A DNA stretch of 64,000 nt from Clostridiales bacterium. Its GTDB lineage: Bacteria > Bacillota > Clostridia > Christensenellales > CAG-138. Below are positions 9,055 to 16,591 of this stretch, in pieces (position 1 is the stretch's first letter; every line of letters begins with the position of its first letter). The stretch covers positions 54,971-118,970 of the forward strand of contig SFEL01000006.1 of the NCBI GenBank assembly GCA_004557245.1. The letters are read 5' to 3'. The notes under the pieces are model-generated. The model was not told where the DNA came from and made no database searches. It worked only from the letters and a program-made list of their open reading frames with translations. The translations under genes were made by a program, and so were the position numbers.

Positions 9055-10236
9055 ATGCCGCGCATGGAATACACAGCAGAAACTCATAGTACAGGCGGCC
9101 CGGGACTGTTTATATTCGGCAGGGCGGAGGAGTCGGGCGAGAGGCTGCTGACTGAGTATCGCGGCAAAGTGCAGCTTATTTATCTCGACCCTCCCTTCGG
9201 TACCGGCGACGCCTTTGAGATAAGCCGGGGGCCAAAGGGAAAAAAGATAAAGGTACCGGCATACAGCGATAAAATGTCGGACGACTCCTATATGGAAATG
9301 ATGAAAAACGTGCTGGAGCTGTGCCGTGAGCTTATGACCTCCGATGGCACCCTGTACCTGCACGTGGATTACCGCATGGCCGCCTATCTGCGGGTGCTGC
9401 TGGACGAAGTATTCGGCAAAAAGAACTTTGTGAATGAGATAATCTGGGCATACAGGTCAGGCGGAAGGGCCACAAAGCACTTTTCCCGTAAGCATGACAA
9501 TATCCTTGTCTACCGCAAGGGCAGGAGCAACTACTTCAATATCGAGGCTGTGGGGATACCGCGGGGGCCGGAGCGCCGCAACCATATGAAACGGCACATC
9601 GATGATACCGGCAGGATATACTATTCTATACGCTCTGGCGGCAAACTGTATAAGTACTATGAGGATTCGCTGATATACCCAAGCGACGTATGGACCGACA
9701 TAGAGCATCTTCAGCAACGGGATCCGGAACGCACAGGCTACAGCACTCAGAAGCCCGAGGCGCTGCTCAGACGTATAATACTGTCTTCCTCAAAAGAGGG
9801 GGACATAGTCGCAGACCTTTTTTCGGGCAGCGGAACCACGGCGGCCGCAGCCCAGAAGCTGGGACGCAGATGGATAGCTGTGGATCCTTCTCCCGCAGCG
9901 CTTATGACCCTGCGAAAAAGGCTTCTTGACAACAACAGCGACGCCAGCCTTCTAAAGACAGCGGCCGGCATGGATATAGAATATCTGCAAACGCCGGCTT
10001 CCGGGAAAAAGCCAAGCATAACCGTGCAAAGGACCCGCACAGGGTTTACTGTAACACCTGATGACGACAGCCTCGCCTACATGGCTGTGGGCAGGCTGGA
10101 GGAGGGCAGGTTTATCACTGAGACCTATGACACCTCGCCGCTTCCCGGCAAGAAACTCACCATTGCCAACGGCAGGCACGCCATACTTGTGTCAGACCTG
10201 TACGGCAATCTGTCGGTGTGGGGGAATTTAGATTAG
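9055..10236 (+). CDS. Site-specific DNA methyltransferase, beta class
   Basis: A 393-residue SAM-dependent DNA amino-methyltransferase. The catalytic motif IV DPPFGTG (45-51) comes before the SAM-binding motif I DLFSGSG (254-260), the order of the beta class, which makes N6-methyladenine or N4-methylcytosine. The conserved YSTQKPEALLRRI precedes motif I. Phe replaces the more usual Tyr or Trp in DPP(Y/W/F). The C-terminal 110 residues are unlike the core and could recognise the target or bind a partner. No restriction endonuclease is nearby. An ATPase gene starts 4 bases after the stop. GGAGG precedes the ATG. Confidence 0.9.
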   Translation: MPRMEYTAETHSTGGPGLFIFGRAEESGERLLTEYRGKVQLIYLDPPFGTGDAFEISRGPKGKKIKVPAYSDKMSDDSYMEMMKNVLELCRELMTSDGTLYLHVDYRMAAYLRVLLDEVFGKKNFVNEIIWAYRSGGRATKHFSRKHDNILVYRKGRSNYFNIEAVGIPRGPERRNHMKRHIDDTGRIYYSIRSGGKLYKYYEDSLIYPSDVWTDIEHLQQRDPERTGYSTQKPEALLRRIILSSSKEGDIVADLFSGSGTTAAAAQKLGRRWIAVDPSPAALMTLRKRLLDNNSDASLLKTAAGMDIEYLQTPASGKKPSITVQRTRTGFTVTPDDDSLAYMAVGRLEEGRFITETYDTSPLPGKKLTIANGRHAILVSDLYGNLSVWGNLD

Positions 10237-10240
10237 GATA

Positions 10241-10996
10241 ATGGAATTCAACGGAAACAGATACATAGGCGACATAGTATTAAAGAGAAGACCCGAGGGG
10301 GGCTCTTATCTGAACGACATACCCGCCGTGAAGTACCTGATGGAGGCGGGGCATATCGAACTCCGCTCGCCTGTGACGTTTTTTATAGGCGAGAACGGCA
10401 CAGGCAAATCGACGCTGCTGGAAGCCATAGCTGTGGCAGCGGGATTCAATCCGGAGGGCGGCACCAGAAACTTCAACTTTTCTACCCGAAATACCCATTC
10501 CGAGCTTTGCGACTGCATATCACTGACCAGGTACGGCTACCCGAAGGACGGATTTTTTCTCCGGGCCGAAAGCTTTTATAACGTCGCGTCAAATATAGAT
10601 GAGCTGGACGAAGCGGGCGGAATTGGCCCACAATTAAAGGATAGCTACGGCGGGAAATCCCTGCACGCTCAGTCTCACGGCGAAAGCTTTATTTCCCTGG
10701 TGCAGAACCGCTTTGGCGGTCGTGGATTGTACCTTCTCGACGAGCCGGAGGCTGCGCTGTCGCCAATGCGGCTTATGTCGCTGCTTGTGGACATGGACGG
10801 TCTTGTAAAGAAAGCTTCACAGTTCATCATCTGTACCCATTCGCCAATACTTATGGCGTACCCCGGGGCGGAGATATACCAATTGAGCGATGAGGGCATA
10901 GAGTGTGCCGATTACAAAAACACCGAGCATTATATAGTCACAAAGCAGTTCCTCGACAACCCGGAAAGAATGCTGAAGTATCTTTTGGAGGAATAA
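10241..10996 (+). CDS. ABC-type AAA ATPase (RecF/SMC-like, COG3910 type)
   Basis: A 251-residue soluble ATPase. It has Walker A GENGTGKS (50-57), a signature-like SHGES near 148, Walker B with LYLLDEPEAALSP near 163, and a switch histidine in ICTHSPIL. There is no membrane segment, so it is not a transporter. Small ATPases of this kind are widespread and mostly uncharacterised. It directly follows the methyltransferase gene with a weak ribosome site, so translational coupling is likely. Whether the two proteins work together is unknown. Confidence 0.85.
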   Translation: MEFNGNRYIGDIVLKRRPEGGSYLNDIPAVKYLMEAGHIELRSPVTFFIGENGTGKSTLLEAIAVAAGFNPEGGTRNFNFSTRNTHSELCDCISLTRYGYPKDGFFLRAESFYNVASNIDELDEAGGIGPQLKDSYGGKSLHAQSHGESFISLVQNRFGGRGLYLLDEPEAALSPMRLMSLLVDMDGLVKKASQFIICTHSPILMAYPGAEIYQLSDEGIECADYKNTEHYIVTKQFLDNPERMLKYLLEE

Positions 10997-11009
10997 ACGG
11001 CACACAAAA

Positions 11010-11031
11010 AGGCCTTCCTTCCGGAAGGCCT
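11010..11031 (-). terminator. Hairpin terminator, second in tandem after rpmA
   Basis: Nine-base perfect arms with a 4-base loop. The minus strand has a TTTTT tract right after it. The plus strand has none, so it chiefly serves the leftward operon. Confidence 0.65.
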
Positions 11032-11041
11032 CGTTCTGTGT

Positions 11042-11080
11042 AAAAAAAACCCGGTTGCCGCTTAACGCGCAACCGGGTTT
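11042..11080 (-). terminator. Terminator of rplU-prp-rpmA
   Basis: An 11-base GC-rich stem (11049-11059 and 11069-11079 approximately) is followed on the minus strand by eight Ts. Confidence 0.85.
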
Positions 11081-11094
11081 ATCAAGCTTTTTAA

Positions 11095-11385
11095 TTACTC
11101 AGCAACTTCTTCAGCATATACGCTGACTTCCCTGCGGCCGAGATGCTTGGTCTCAAAGCGCACGATACCGTCTGCCTTAGCATAAAGAGTATCGTCTTTG
11201 CCCAGACCTACATTTACACCGGGATGGAAGTGAGTGCCGCGCTGGCGAACCAGAATGTTGCCTGCGAGAACGAACTGACCATCAGCACGCTTGGGGCCAA
11301 GACGCTTAGACTCAGAGTCACGACCGTTCTTGGTGGAGCCGCCGCCCTTCTTATGAGCAAAGAGCTGCAGATTGATGTTCATCAT
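11095..11385 (-). CDS. rpmA: 50S ribosomal protein L27 with cleavable N-terminal tail
   Basis: A 96-residue ribosomal protein whose mature N-terminus reaches the peptidyl-transferase centre. The sequence begins MMNINLQLFAHKKGGGS. The short extension before AHKKG matches the Bacillota-type tail (N-x-Q-x-F-A) that Prp must remove for a working ribosome (established in Staphylococcus). The start at 11385 has AGGAAGG 9 bases upstream; a second ATG follows at once. It is the third gene of the rplU-prp-rpmA operon. Confidence 0.97.
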   Translation of the reverse strand: MMNINLQLFAHKKGGGSTKNGRDSESKRLGPKRADGQFVLAGNILVRQRGTHFHPGVNVGLGKDDTLYAKADGIVRFETKHLGRREVSVYAEEVAE

Positions 11386-11389
11386 CGTG

Positions 11390-11719
11390 TTACACCTTCC
11401 TTTCTGATATTTTGATGTAATCACCATAGGTAGCGGCAATGGACCTGAGGCCCAGTGCCATCGTTTCCAAAATGATCTGTGCTTTTTCGCAGTCCTGATC
11501 GGATATGTCTGCAGGAAGCATGAGATACATATTCGCCTCCGTGATGTCGAGTGCCGTCTGTATCTTTAATACTTCGTTTATGCCCAGGGCCGCAGTCTGC
11601 GTCAGTGCAGACACTGCGCTGCAAACTATGTCGCTGCCCTCATCGGCATACCCGGTATGTCCCTTGGCCTCAAAGCCAACAAGGCCGGACCTGTCGCGAA
11701 TAAGCGTTACGTGCGTCAT
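11390..11719 (-). CDS. prp: Ribosomal-processing cysteine protease Prp
   Basis: A 109-residue protease (formerly YsxB) that cuts the N-terminal tail off L27. The catalytic pair is visible as His in GHTGYA (about 21) and Cys in DIVCSAVS (about 33). The position between rplU and rpmA is the standard Bacillota arrangement. It begins 3 bases after the rplU stop and ends 4 bases before the rpmA start, so all three are translated from one message. Confidence 0.96.
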   Translation of the reverse strand: MTHVTLIRDRSGLVGFEAKGHTGYADEGSDIVCSAVSALTQTAALGINEVLKIQTALDITEANMYLMLPADISDQDCEKAQIILETMALGLRSIAATYGDYIKISERKV

Positions 11720-11722
11720 GCT

Positions 11723-12025
11723 TTAGCCGATGGACTCGATCTTGACCTTGGTGTAAGGCTGACGATGTCCCTGCTTTTTGCGTATGTTCTTCTTGGGCTT
11801 ATAGTGGAATACTACGACCTTCTTGCCCTTGACCTGATCGACAACGGTTGCCTTGGCGGTAACGCCCTCTACTACGGGCTTGCCAACTACGACCTCGTCG
11901 CCACAAAGCATCAATACTTCAAATGCGACCTCAGCACCTACTTCGGCATCCAGCTTTTCGACGAGGATCTCGTCGCCGGCTTCTACCTTGTACTGCTTGC
12001 CACCGGTACGGATGATAGCGTACAC
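11723..12025 (-). CDS. rplU: 50S ribosomal protein L21
   Basis: A 100-residue 23S rRNA-binding protein of the large subunit. The N-terminal MYAIIRTGGKQYKV and the C-terminal basic stretch with KKQGHRQPYT are diagnostic. It is the first gene of rplU-prp-rpmA. An AGGAGGT ribosome site precedes the ATG, and a structured leader lies upstream. Confidence 0.98.
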   Translation of the reverse strand: MYAIIRTGGKQYKVEAGDEILVEKLDAEVGAEVAFEVLMLCGDEVVVGKPVVEGVTAKATVVDQVKGKKVVVFHYKPKKNIRKKQGHRQPYTKVKIESIG

Positions 12026-12112
12026 GTCCTGTACCTCCTTCTTTAAATCTCGCCCATATTCGGCGGTGGATTATCTCCACGCTTACAAAGCCGATACGGA
12101 GCGGCTCACCGA
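12026..12112 (-). promoter_or_regulatory. Probable L21 leader RNA
   Basis: The 80-90 base untranslated leader of rplU contains complementary segments around GCGTGGAGATAATCCACCGC, which forms a stable hairpin. Many Bacillota have an autoregulatory L21 leader at this place. I matched it by position and stem, not by a covariance search. Confidence 0.5.
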
Positions 12113-12115
12113 ACT

Positions 12116-12144
12116 ATAATAACATGGCAAGTACGGCCTGTCAA
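12116..12144 (-). promoter_or_regulatory. Strong sigma-A-type promoter of rplU operon
   Basis: Reading leftward: TTGACA, a 17-base spacer, TATTAT. The -35 is a perfect match. Confidence 0.85.
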
Positions 12145-12169
12145 GACGAAAAACCGCCTGTTTGCAACA

Positions 12170-12985
12170 TTATTTCTGTGTAAAGCTCAGTTCCCCGCCG
12201 TCGCTCTCCAGGGTTATCTCGCCGTTCCGGGTAAGCATATAATTCATCGTGCCTGCGTCTACAAGTGCCTGTACCGTTTCTTGATCCTCAGGATTTTTTT
12301 CAGAGCTGGTTATCACGGCGCTCTGCGCCCCCACCCAATTGAAAAGCTCCTGAAGCATTGTCTCGTATTTGCCGTGATGCGGCACCTTAAGAAAGTCGTA
12401 TCCGGCGTCGTTCAGTTCGTTTTTTATATCTGCTATACGTTCTTTTTCGATATCACCGGTAAATAGCAGGCTGCTATTTCCATGGAATACTTCAGTCACG
12501 AGAGAAGAATTGTTGCTGGCATCATTTTCATAAACTTTGTCCGCCGGGTGTATGACAAGCTTTGCGCTGCCCAGCTGTATGTTCGTCTGCGAGGTGATTA
12601 TAATCACCTTAACACCCCGATCTTCCGCCGCCGCCATGCATGCCGCAGATTCGTCGCTCTCCTTCATATATTCCGGCCGCAGCAATGCTTTCACATCAAA
12701 ATCCTGTATTATCTGTGCAGCGCCGCCGGCGTGATCCCGATCAAAATGGGTTATCATGAGATAATCTATGCTTTCCACGCCCATATCTTCAAGGCGATTT
12801 GCCACCTTTTTGCCGTCCTTGATGGTTCCCGTGTCCATGAGCAGATTTTTGCCGCCGCAGGTCATAAGGAATGAATCCGCCTTTCCAACATCGAAAAACG
12901 AAACTGCAAGCGTATCCGGTTCTTCCTTTATAGAGCAACCGCACAGCAGCATTGCCGCCATTATGGCAAATATGCATCGTTTCAC
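12170..12985 (-). CDS. ComEC-like metallo-beta-lactamase lipoprotein
   Basis: A 271-residue exported protein. It has a lipoprotein signal (VKRCIF, hydrophobic run, CGC with Cys at 17) and a metallo-beta-lactamase fold with the metal motif THFDRDH and later LFTGDIE and VPHHGK. This is the DNA-hydrolysing-type C-terminal domain of ComEC as a free lipoprotein, a common arrangement in Clostridia. Its substrate is unknown; nuclease activity on extracellular DNA is a guess. I chose the GTG at 12985 because AAAGGGGGG lies 9 bases before it. The gene is divergent from sigG. Confidence 0.85.
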   Translation of the reverse strand: MKRCIFAIMAAMLLCGCSIKEEPDTLAVSFFDVGKADSFLMTCGGKNLLMDTGTIKDGKKVANRLEDMGVESIDYLMITHFDRDHAGGAAQIIQDFDVKALLRPEYMKESDESAACMAAAEDRGVKVIIITSQTNIQLGSAKLVIHPADKVYENDASNNSSLVTEVFHGNSSLLFTGDIEKERIADIKNELNDAGYDFLKVPHHGKYETMLQELFNWVGAQSAVITSSEKNPEDQETVQALVDAGTMNYMLTRNGEITLESDGGELSFTQK

Positions 12986-13111
12986 GGGCACATTCCCCCC
13001 TTTCTTATATGAATATACCATCACTTTGACCGGCCCACAACGAAAAGATTTTGAACATTTTTTGAATATGCTCATGCGCTGCTTTTCCTCATTATTCCAC
13101 TTTTTTGTCGC

Positions 13112-13141
13112 GCATTTATTTCGCCCCTCCCGGCAATGCTA
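13112..13141 (+). promoter_or_regulatory. Possible SigF/SigG-type promoter of sigG
   Basis: GCATT, a 18-base gap, then AATGCTA, which matches the forespore -10 pattern CATnnTA at all but one position. It fits the known forespore control of sigG. Tentative. Confidence 0.4.
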
Positions 13142-13172
13142 CTTTTAGCGGAGAACAAGGAGGGCAACGGAT

Positions 13173-13946
13173 ATGGCTGTGAACAAGGTGGAGATATGCG
13201 GACTGGACACTTCCAAGCTTCCCATGATGACTTATGAGCGCAGTACTGAGCTGCTCAAAAAAATAAGCGAAGGCGACGAGGAGGCCCGCGATATCTTCAT
13301 CAAGGAGAACCTGCGCCTTGTACTGAGCGTCATACAACGTTTTTCAGGTCGCGGTGAGCAGATGGACGACCTGTTCCAGGTGGGCTGCATAGGGCTTATC
13401 AAGGCCATAAACAATTTCGATTTAAGCTTCAATGTGCGCTTTTCCACATATGCCGTACCCATGATCGTGGGTGAGGTTCGCCGTCATTTGAGGGACAACA
13501 ACAGCCTTCGTGTCAGCCGCTCCATACGCGACACTGCCTACCACGCACTACAGATACGTGCCCGGCTCATGGATGAATCCGGGCAGGAACCTCATATTAG
13601 CGACATAGCAAAAGCCATGGATATTAAAGAAGAAGAGGTGGCCTTCGCTTTGGACGCCATTCAAGACCCTGTATCGCTTTTTGAACCCATATACCACGAC
13701 GACGGAGACGCCATATACGTCATGGACCAGCTCAAGGACGACCGGACCTCTGATGATGACTGGCTCACCCACGTAGCCATAGAGCGGGGTATGGATAAGC
13801 TTTCCGAACGCGAGCAAAACATCATAAAGCTTCGTTTCTTTCAGGGACGCACCCAGATGGAGGTGGCCGAGGAGATCGGCATAAGTCAGGCTCAGGTATC
13901 CCGCCTTGAAAAAAACGCGCTCAGGCATATGAAAAAATACGTATAA
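13173..13946 (+). CDS. sigG: Late forespore sigma factor SigG
   Basis: A 257-residue RNA polymerase sigma factor that drives late forespore genes. The N-terminal NKVEICGLDTSKLP is specific to SigG and is the anti-sigma contact region. Region 2 includes DDLFQVGCIGLIKAI and FSTYAVPMI. Region 4 holds the helix-turn-helix with TQMEVAEEIGISQAQVSRLE. Full length. In most Clostridia sigG follows spoIIGA-sigE; here it stands alone, divergent from the metallo-beta-lactamase gene. Its presence shows the organism can, or could, make endospores. Confidence 0.97.
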   Translation: MAVNKVEICGLDTSKLPMMTYERSTELLKKISEGDEEARDIFIKENLRLVLSVIQRFSGRGEQMDDLFQVGCIGLIKAINNFDLSFNVRFSTYAVPMIVGEVRRHLRDNNSLRVSRSIRDTAYHALQIRARLMDESGQEPHISDIAKAMDIKEEEVAFALDAIQDPVSLFEPIYHDDGDAIYVMDQLKDDRTSDDDWLTHVAIERGMDKLSEREQNIIKLRFFQGRTQMEVAEEIGISQAQVSRLEKNALRHMKKYV

Positions 13947-14153
13947 TACAAAGGCGCAAATAAGGCACTTTTGTACTTTTAAAAAGGTGGCAGCTGGCAT
14001 CAAAGACATAAAAATTCGGCGCCGTATTATAAAAAAATTCCAAACAGGCGTTTAATTCTCAAAAATAGTTTTACAGAGGTAAAAATACCGTATTTTGAGC
14101 ATATATTTAACCACTGAATACAAAAAACGCCAAATTGGAGGTGTCTTTTCCAA

Positions 14154-14963
14154 ATGAAGATATTGGTTCTGACAAAGCGAACACTGATAATCGCCGCCGT
14201 CGTTCTTCTCCTGCTCATTACCGCCATAATACTGCTTTTGAGCTTCGCCCCCAACGCCGCAGCCGCCAACAGCTTCCGCAACGTGGAGGAATACGAGCTT
14301 GAGGTACTGGCCGGCAAAAAACGCGAACTTCCCATCTACAGCGTGGAGAGAAGCGACAAGAAGATCGCGCTGACTGTCGATGCAGCATGGGAAGCCGACA
14401 AAACGGATTTCATCCTGGACACACTGGATAAATACAACATTCACGCCACATTCTTCCTCTGCGGCTTCTGGGCTGATAAGTACCCGGAAAAGGTAAAGGC
14501 TATCGCTGCCCGGGGCAACGAGGTGGGTAACCACTCCTCCACCCACCCGCACATGAACCAGCTCTCTGCAGCGGACATCCGCAAGGAGCTGGAGAAGTAC
14601 GATGACACCATTGAAAAGCTGCTGGGCTACCGCACAAAGGCCTTTCGCTGCCCATACGGCGAGTACAACGACAATGTCATAACTACGATCCGCGATATGG
14701 GCTACGAGGTCTGGCAGTGGGACATCGACACTATCGATTGGAAGGAAGAACGCAGCGCCCAAACCATATTGGATACGGTCATCCCCAAGCTTCACCCCGG
14801 CTGCATAATACTCTGCCACAACAATGGATATAAAATAAAGGAGTACCTGCCCACGCTTATCGAGACGGCACAGGCACAGGGATATGAATTCGTTACGGTT
14901 AGCGAGCTGCGGCTTGAAGGGGATACAATTATCGATGTGAACGGAACGCAAAAGGCGGCGTAA
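14154..14963 (+). CDS. Membrane-anchored polysaccharide deacetylase
   Basis: A 269-residue NodB-family enzyme, likely a peptidoglycan or chitooligosaccharide deacetylase. An N-terminal membrane anchor spans about residues 8-33. The NodB domain (about 70-255) has a first motif TVDAAWE in place of the usual TFDDG, the zinc histidines in HSSTHPH, the FRCPYGEYN motif and a late LCHNNG. The changed first motif resembles that of the sporulation PdaB-like branch, so a cortex role is plausible but not shown. GGAGGT lies 11 bases before the start. It follows sigG in the same direction. Confidence 0.88.
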   Translation: MKILVLTKRTLIIAAVVLLLLITAIILLLSFAPNAAAANSFRNVEEYELEVLAGKKRELPIYSVERSDKKIALTVDAAWEADKTDFILDTLDKYNIHATFFLCGFWADKYPEKVKAIAARGNEVGNHSSTHPHMNQLSAADIRKELEKYDDTIEKLLGYRTKAFRCPYGEYNDNVITTIRDMGYEVWQWDIDTIDWKEERSAQTILDTVIPKLHPGCIILCHNNGYKIKEYLPTLIETAQAQGYEFVTVSELRLEGDTIIDVNGTQKAA

Positions 14964-15000
14964 TCGCTGTATATTTACAACCCTATTCATATAACGAATA

Positions 15001-15032
15001 AAAACGGTGTTCCTTATAAAACGCCGTTTTTT
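15001..15032 (+). terminator. Terminator after the deacetylase gene
   Basis: Eleven-base arms with one G-U pair (15001-15011 and 15020-15030), ending in six Ts. Confidence 0.8.
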
Positions 15033-15185
15033 GCGCATCGGAAAATTCAAATGCAGCCTCTGCAAAAAATAATGGAACAGAGTTCATAACAATATCAAAA
15101 AAATAAGAAAAAATCCAATCAGAAGTACGTTGCTTTAAAAACTTCTATTTGTTATTATGCAAAAGATGTCAGATAACAATTATAA

Positions 15186-15347
15186 TTATACAACCCCGTG
15201 TTCAGCCGGTGACCTGTTTATAAAACAGCCGGTGGGGCAGAGCCTATATTCACGCCGGCCGATAACAAAATGTAATACGGCGTATCTCAGCATGTCTTTG
15301 TAGGTAGTTTCGTATACCCTGCGGAAGTATTCCGTTTCATATTGCAT
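15186..15347 (-). pseudogene. Remnant of a sigma-70-family gene (53 aa)
   Basis: The frame starts at an ATG with an AAGGAG ribosome site 8 bases upstream. The first 25 residues (MQYETEYFRRVYETTYKDML) resemble the start of region 2 of ECF-like sigma factors (E-x-Y-x2-Y-x2-M/L-R-Y). The rest, ending at a stop at 15186, is not sigma-like and regions 2.2-4 are absent. A direct repeat CACCGGCTG lies near the 3' end. I read it as a truncated gene that kept its start signals. A short peptide of its own is the alternative. Confidence 0.4.
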
Positions 15348-15374
15348 CTCTTCATCTCCTTAATTCAAAGGACT

Positions 15375-15388
15375 GTTGTCCGGACAAC
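15375..15388. promoter_or_regulatory. Perfect 14-bp palindrome, possible operator
   Basis: GTTGTCCGGACAAC lies 28 bases upstream of the sigma-remnant start and beside TATAGT/TATAAT-like sequences on either strand. A regulator site is possible. One or more such palindromes are expected by chance in this length. Confidence 0.25.
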
Positions 15389-15430
15389 TATAATGACCGG
15401 GGCAAGGGCGTATCGGTTGCGCGTAAAACA

Positions 15431-15457
15431 AAAATTCCCCCGAAAAGATGGGGGAAT
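15431..15457 (-). terminator. Terminator after the FAD oxidoreductase gene
   Basis: Eight-base arms with an 8-base loop, followed on the minus strand by a T-rich run (TTTTTTG). It begins a few bases after the stop at 15464. Confidence 0.8.
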
Positions 15458-15463
15458 GGGCTT

Positions 15464-16525
15464 TTAATCTTCTTGCCGCAGCTCTATGCTCTGCAGGCCG
15501 CAGAGCATTACCAGCTTCCGCAAAAGCGGATGGTACATAAATGGGCACTTAAGTACCTTTAGAGCCAATTTCAGCCGGATTTTCATTGTCATACGGCGGT
15601 AGGCTAACACGGGGTCCTCCTTTGACAGGGCACGTGACAGCATATCCGCGCTTTCCATGGCATAGCTTATGCCCTCGAGGGAGCTGGGGCTTATGAAGCC
15701 CGCTGCCTCCCCTATGAGGAACGCGCCTCCCTTACCCGGGCAAAAGTCAAAGAAGGAGCGGGGACGGAGCACCACGCAGGCCTCTGTCTTTACAGGCTCC
15801 GAAAACTTTATGCCAAGGGCACGGAGCTTTTCCTTCTGCCGCTCAAACCGTTCCCGGCAGTTATCCTGAGGGAATGCCCCTCCGAATATGAAATAATCGT
15901 CCTTTGAAATCGACCATGAGCAGCAGTCGGTTGTCTCGGGATCGAATATGCAGGAGTAAAAGGGCCGGCTGTTTTCTTCGGGGAACCACTGTTGAATGGC
16001 GGTGTAGCGGCGGAGCTGCTTAGCCTTGAACAGCGAGCTGCGGACTATTGAGTTTGCGCCGTCTGCGCCCACGACGTATTTGCAGGTAAAGCTATGCTTA
16101 TGGTCTCCGTCGTGCCAGCTTACCTCAAAGCCGCCGTCAATTCGCTTTACCCCATCACAAACGCCGGTGACACGCTGCACAGAGGGCCTTATCATGCTAA
16201 GGAGCCACATGTCCAGCTTATGCCTGTCGAGGTTTATGTAGCAGCGCTGGTAGTGCCTGACGAGGCCGGAGGCCAGGTCGATGGTCTTTACCGAGAATAT
16301 CTGCGGATCCACGAGTATGCTCTTAGGCAGCGTTATTTCGTATTTGGAGAGAGCCTTCTGGGCATCCGGCGCCAGCAGGCCGCCGCAGGGCTTTTCAAAG
16401 CCGCCTTTAGCCCTCTTTTTGTCTATAAGTATTGCACTGAGCCCTTTAGGCAGCAGCCGTCCAAGGGTAGCTCCCGCAGGCCCGCCGCCTATTATGGCTA
16501 TTTGGTAATCAAAGTCACTTTGCAA
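15464..16525 (-). CDS. FAD-dependent oxidoreductase, geranylgeranyl-reductase type
   Basis: A 353-residue flavoprotein. The N-terminal FAD-binding motif is IIGGGPAGATLG (about 10-21). KPCGGLL and the later VGADGANS and FLIGEAAGFISP match the geranylgeranyl reductase/FixC group of the PHBH-type hydroxylase fold. The substrate may be an isoprenoid lipid or quinone, but this is not settled by sequence. The start is the TTG at 16525, because no other start codon precedes the FAD motif; its GGAG site lies in the arm of the hairpin at 16533-16562. A promoter at 16561-16589 can express it apart from the ABC genes. Confidence 0.85.
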   Translation of the reverse strand: MQSDFDYQIAIIGGGPAGATLGRLLPKGLSAILIDKKRAKGGFEKPCGGLLAPDAQKALSKYEITLPKSILVDPQIFSVKTIDLASGLVRHYQRCYINLDRHKLDMWLLSMIRPSVQRVTGVCDGVKRIDGGFEVSWHDGDHKHSFTCKYVVGADGANSIVRSSLFKAKQLRRYTAIQQWFPEENSRPFYSCIFDPETTDCCSWSISKDDYFIFGGAFPQDNCRERFERQKEKLRALGIKFSEPVKTEACVVLRPRSFFDFCPGKGGAFLIGEAAGFISPSSLEGISYAMESADMLSRALSKEDPVLAYRRMTMKIRLKLALKVLKCPFMYHPLLRKLVMLCGLQSIELRQED

Positions 16526-16527
16526 AT

Positions 16528-16562
16528 CAAAAATGCTCCAAGCTTTTATTTTCTCGGAGCAT
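16528..16562 (-). terminator. Hairpin with U-run that also holds the downstream ribosome site
   Basis: Seven-base arms (ATGCTCC and GGAGCAT), then TTTTT on the minus strand. It can end the ABC-importer transcript. The 3' arm contains the GGAG used by the FAD oxidoreductase start. Confidence 0.65.
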
Positions 16563-16589
16563 TATATAATAAATCCCGCTTTTATACAA
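16561..16589 (-). promoter_or_regulatory. Sigma-A-type promoter of the FAD oxidoreductase gene
   Basis: Reading leftward: TTGTAT, a 17-base spacer, TATAAT. The predicted start near 16554 lies inside the hairpin loop, so this transcript lacks the 5' arm. Confidence 0.6.
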
Positions 16590-16591
16590 CC

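Noticed and set aside
14052..15065. A 337-codon open frame on the minus strand
   Set aside because: It is antisense to the polysaccharide deacetylase, which has clear catalytic motifs. The frame shows no family likeness.
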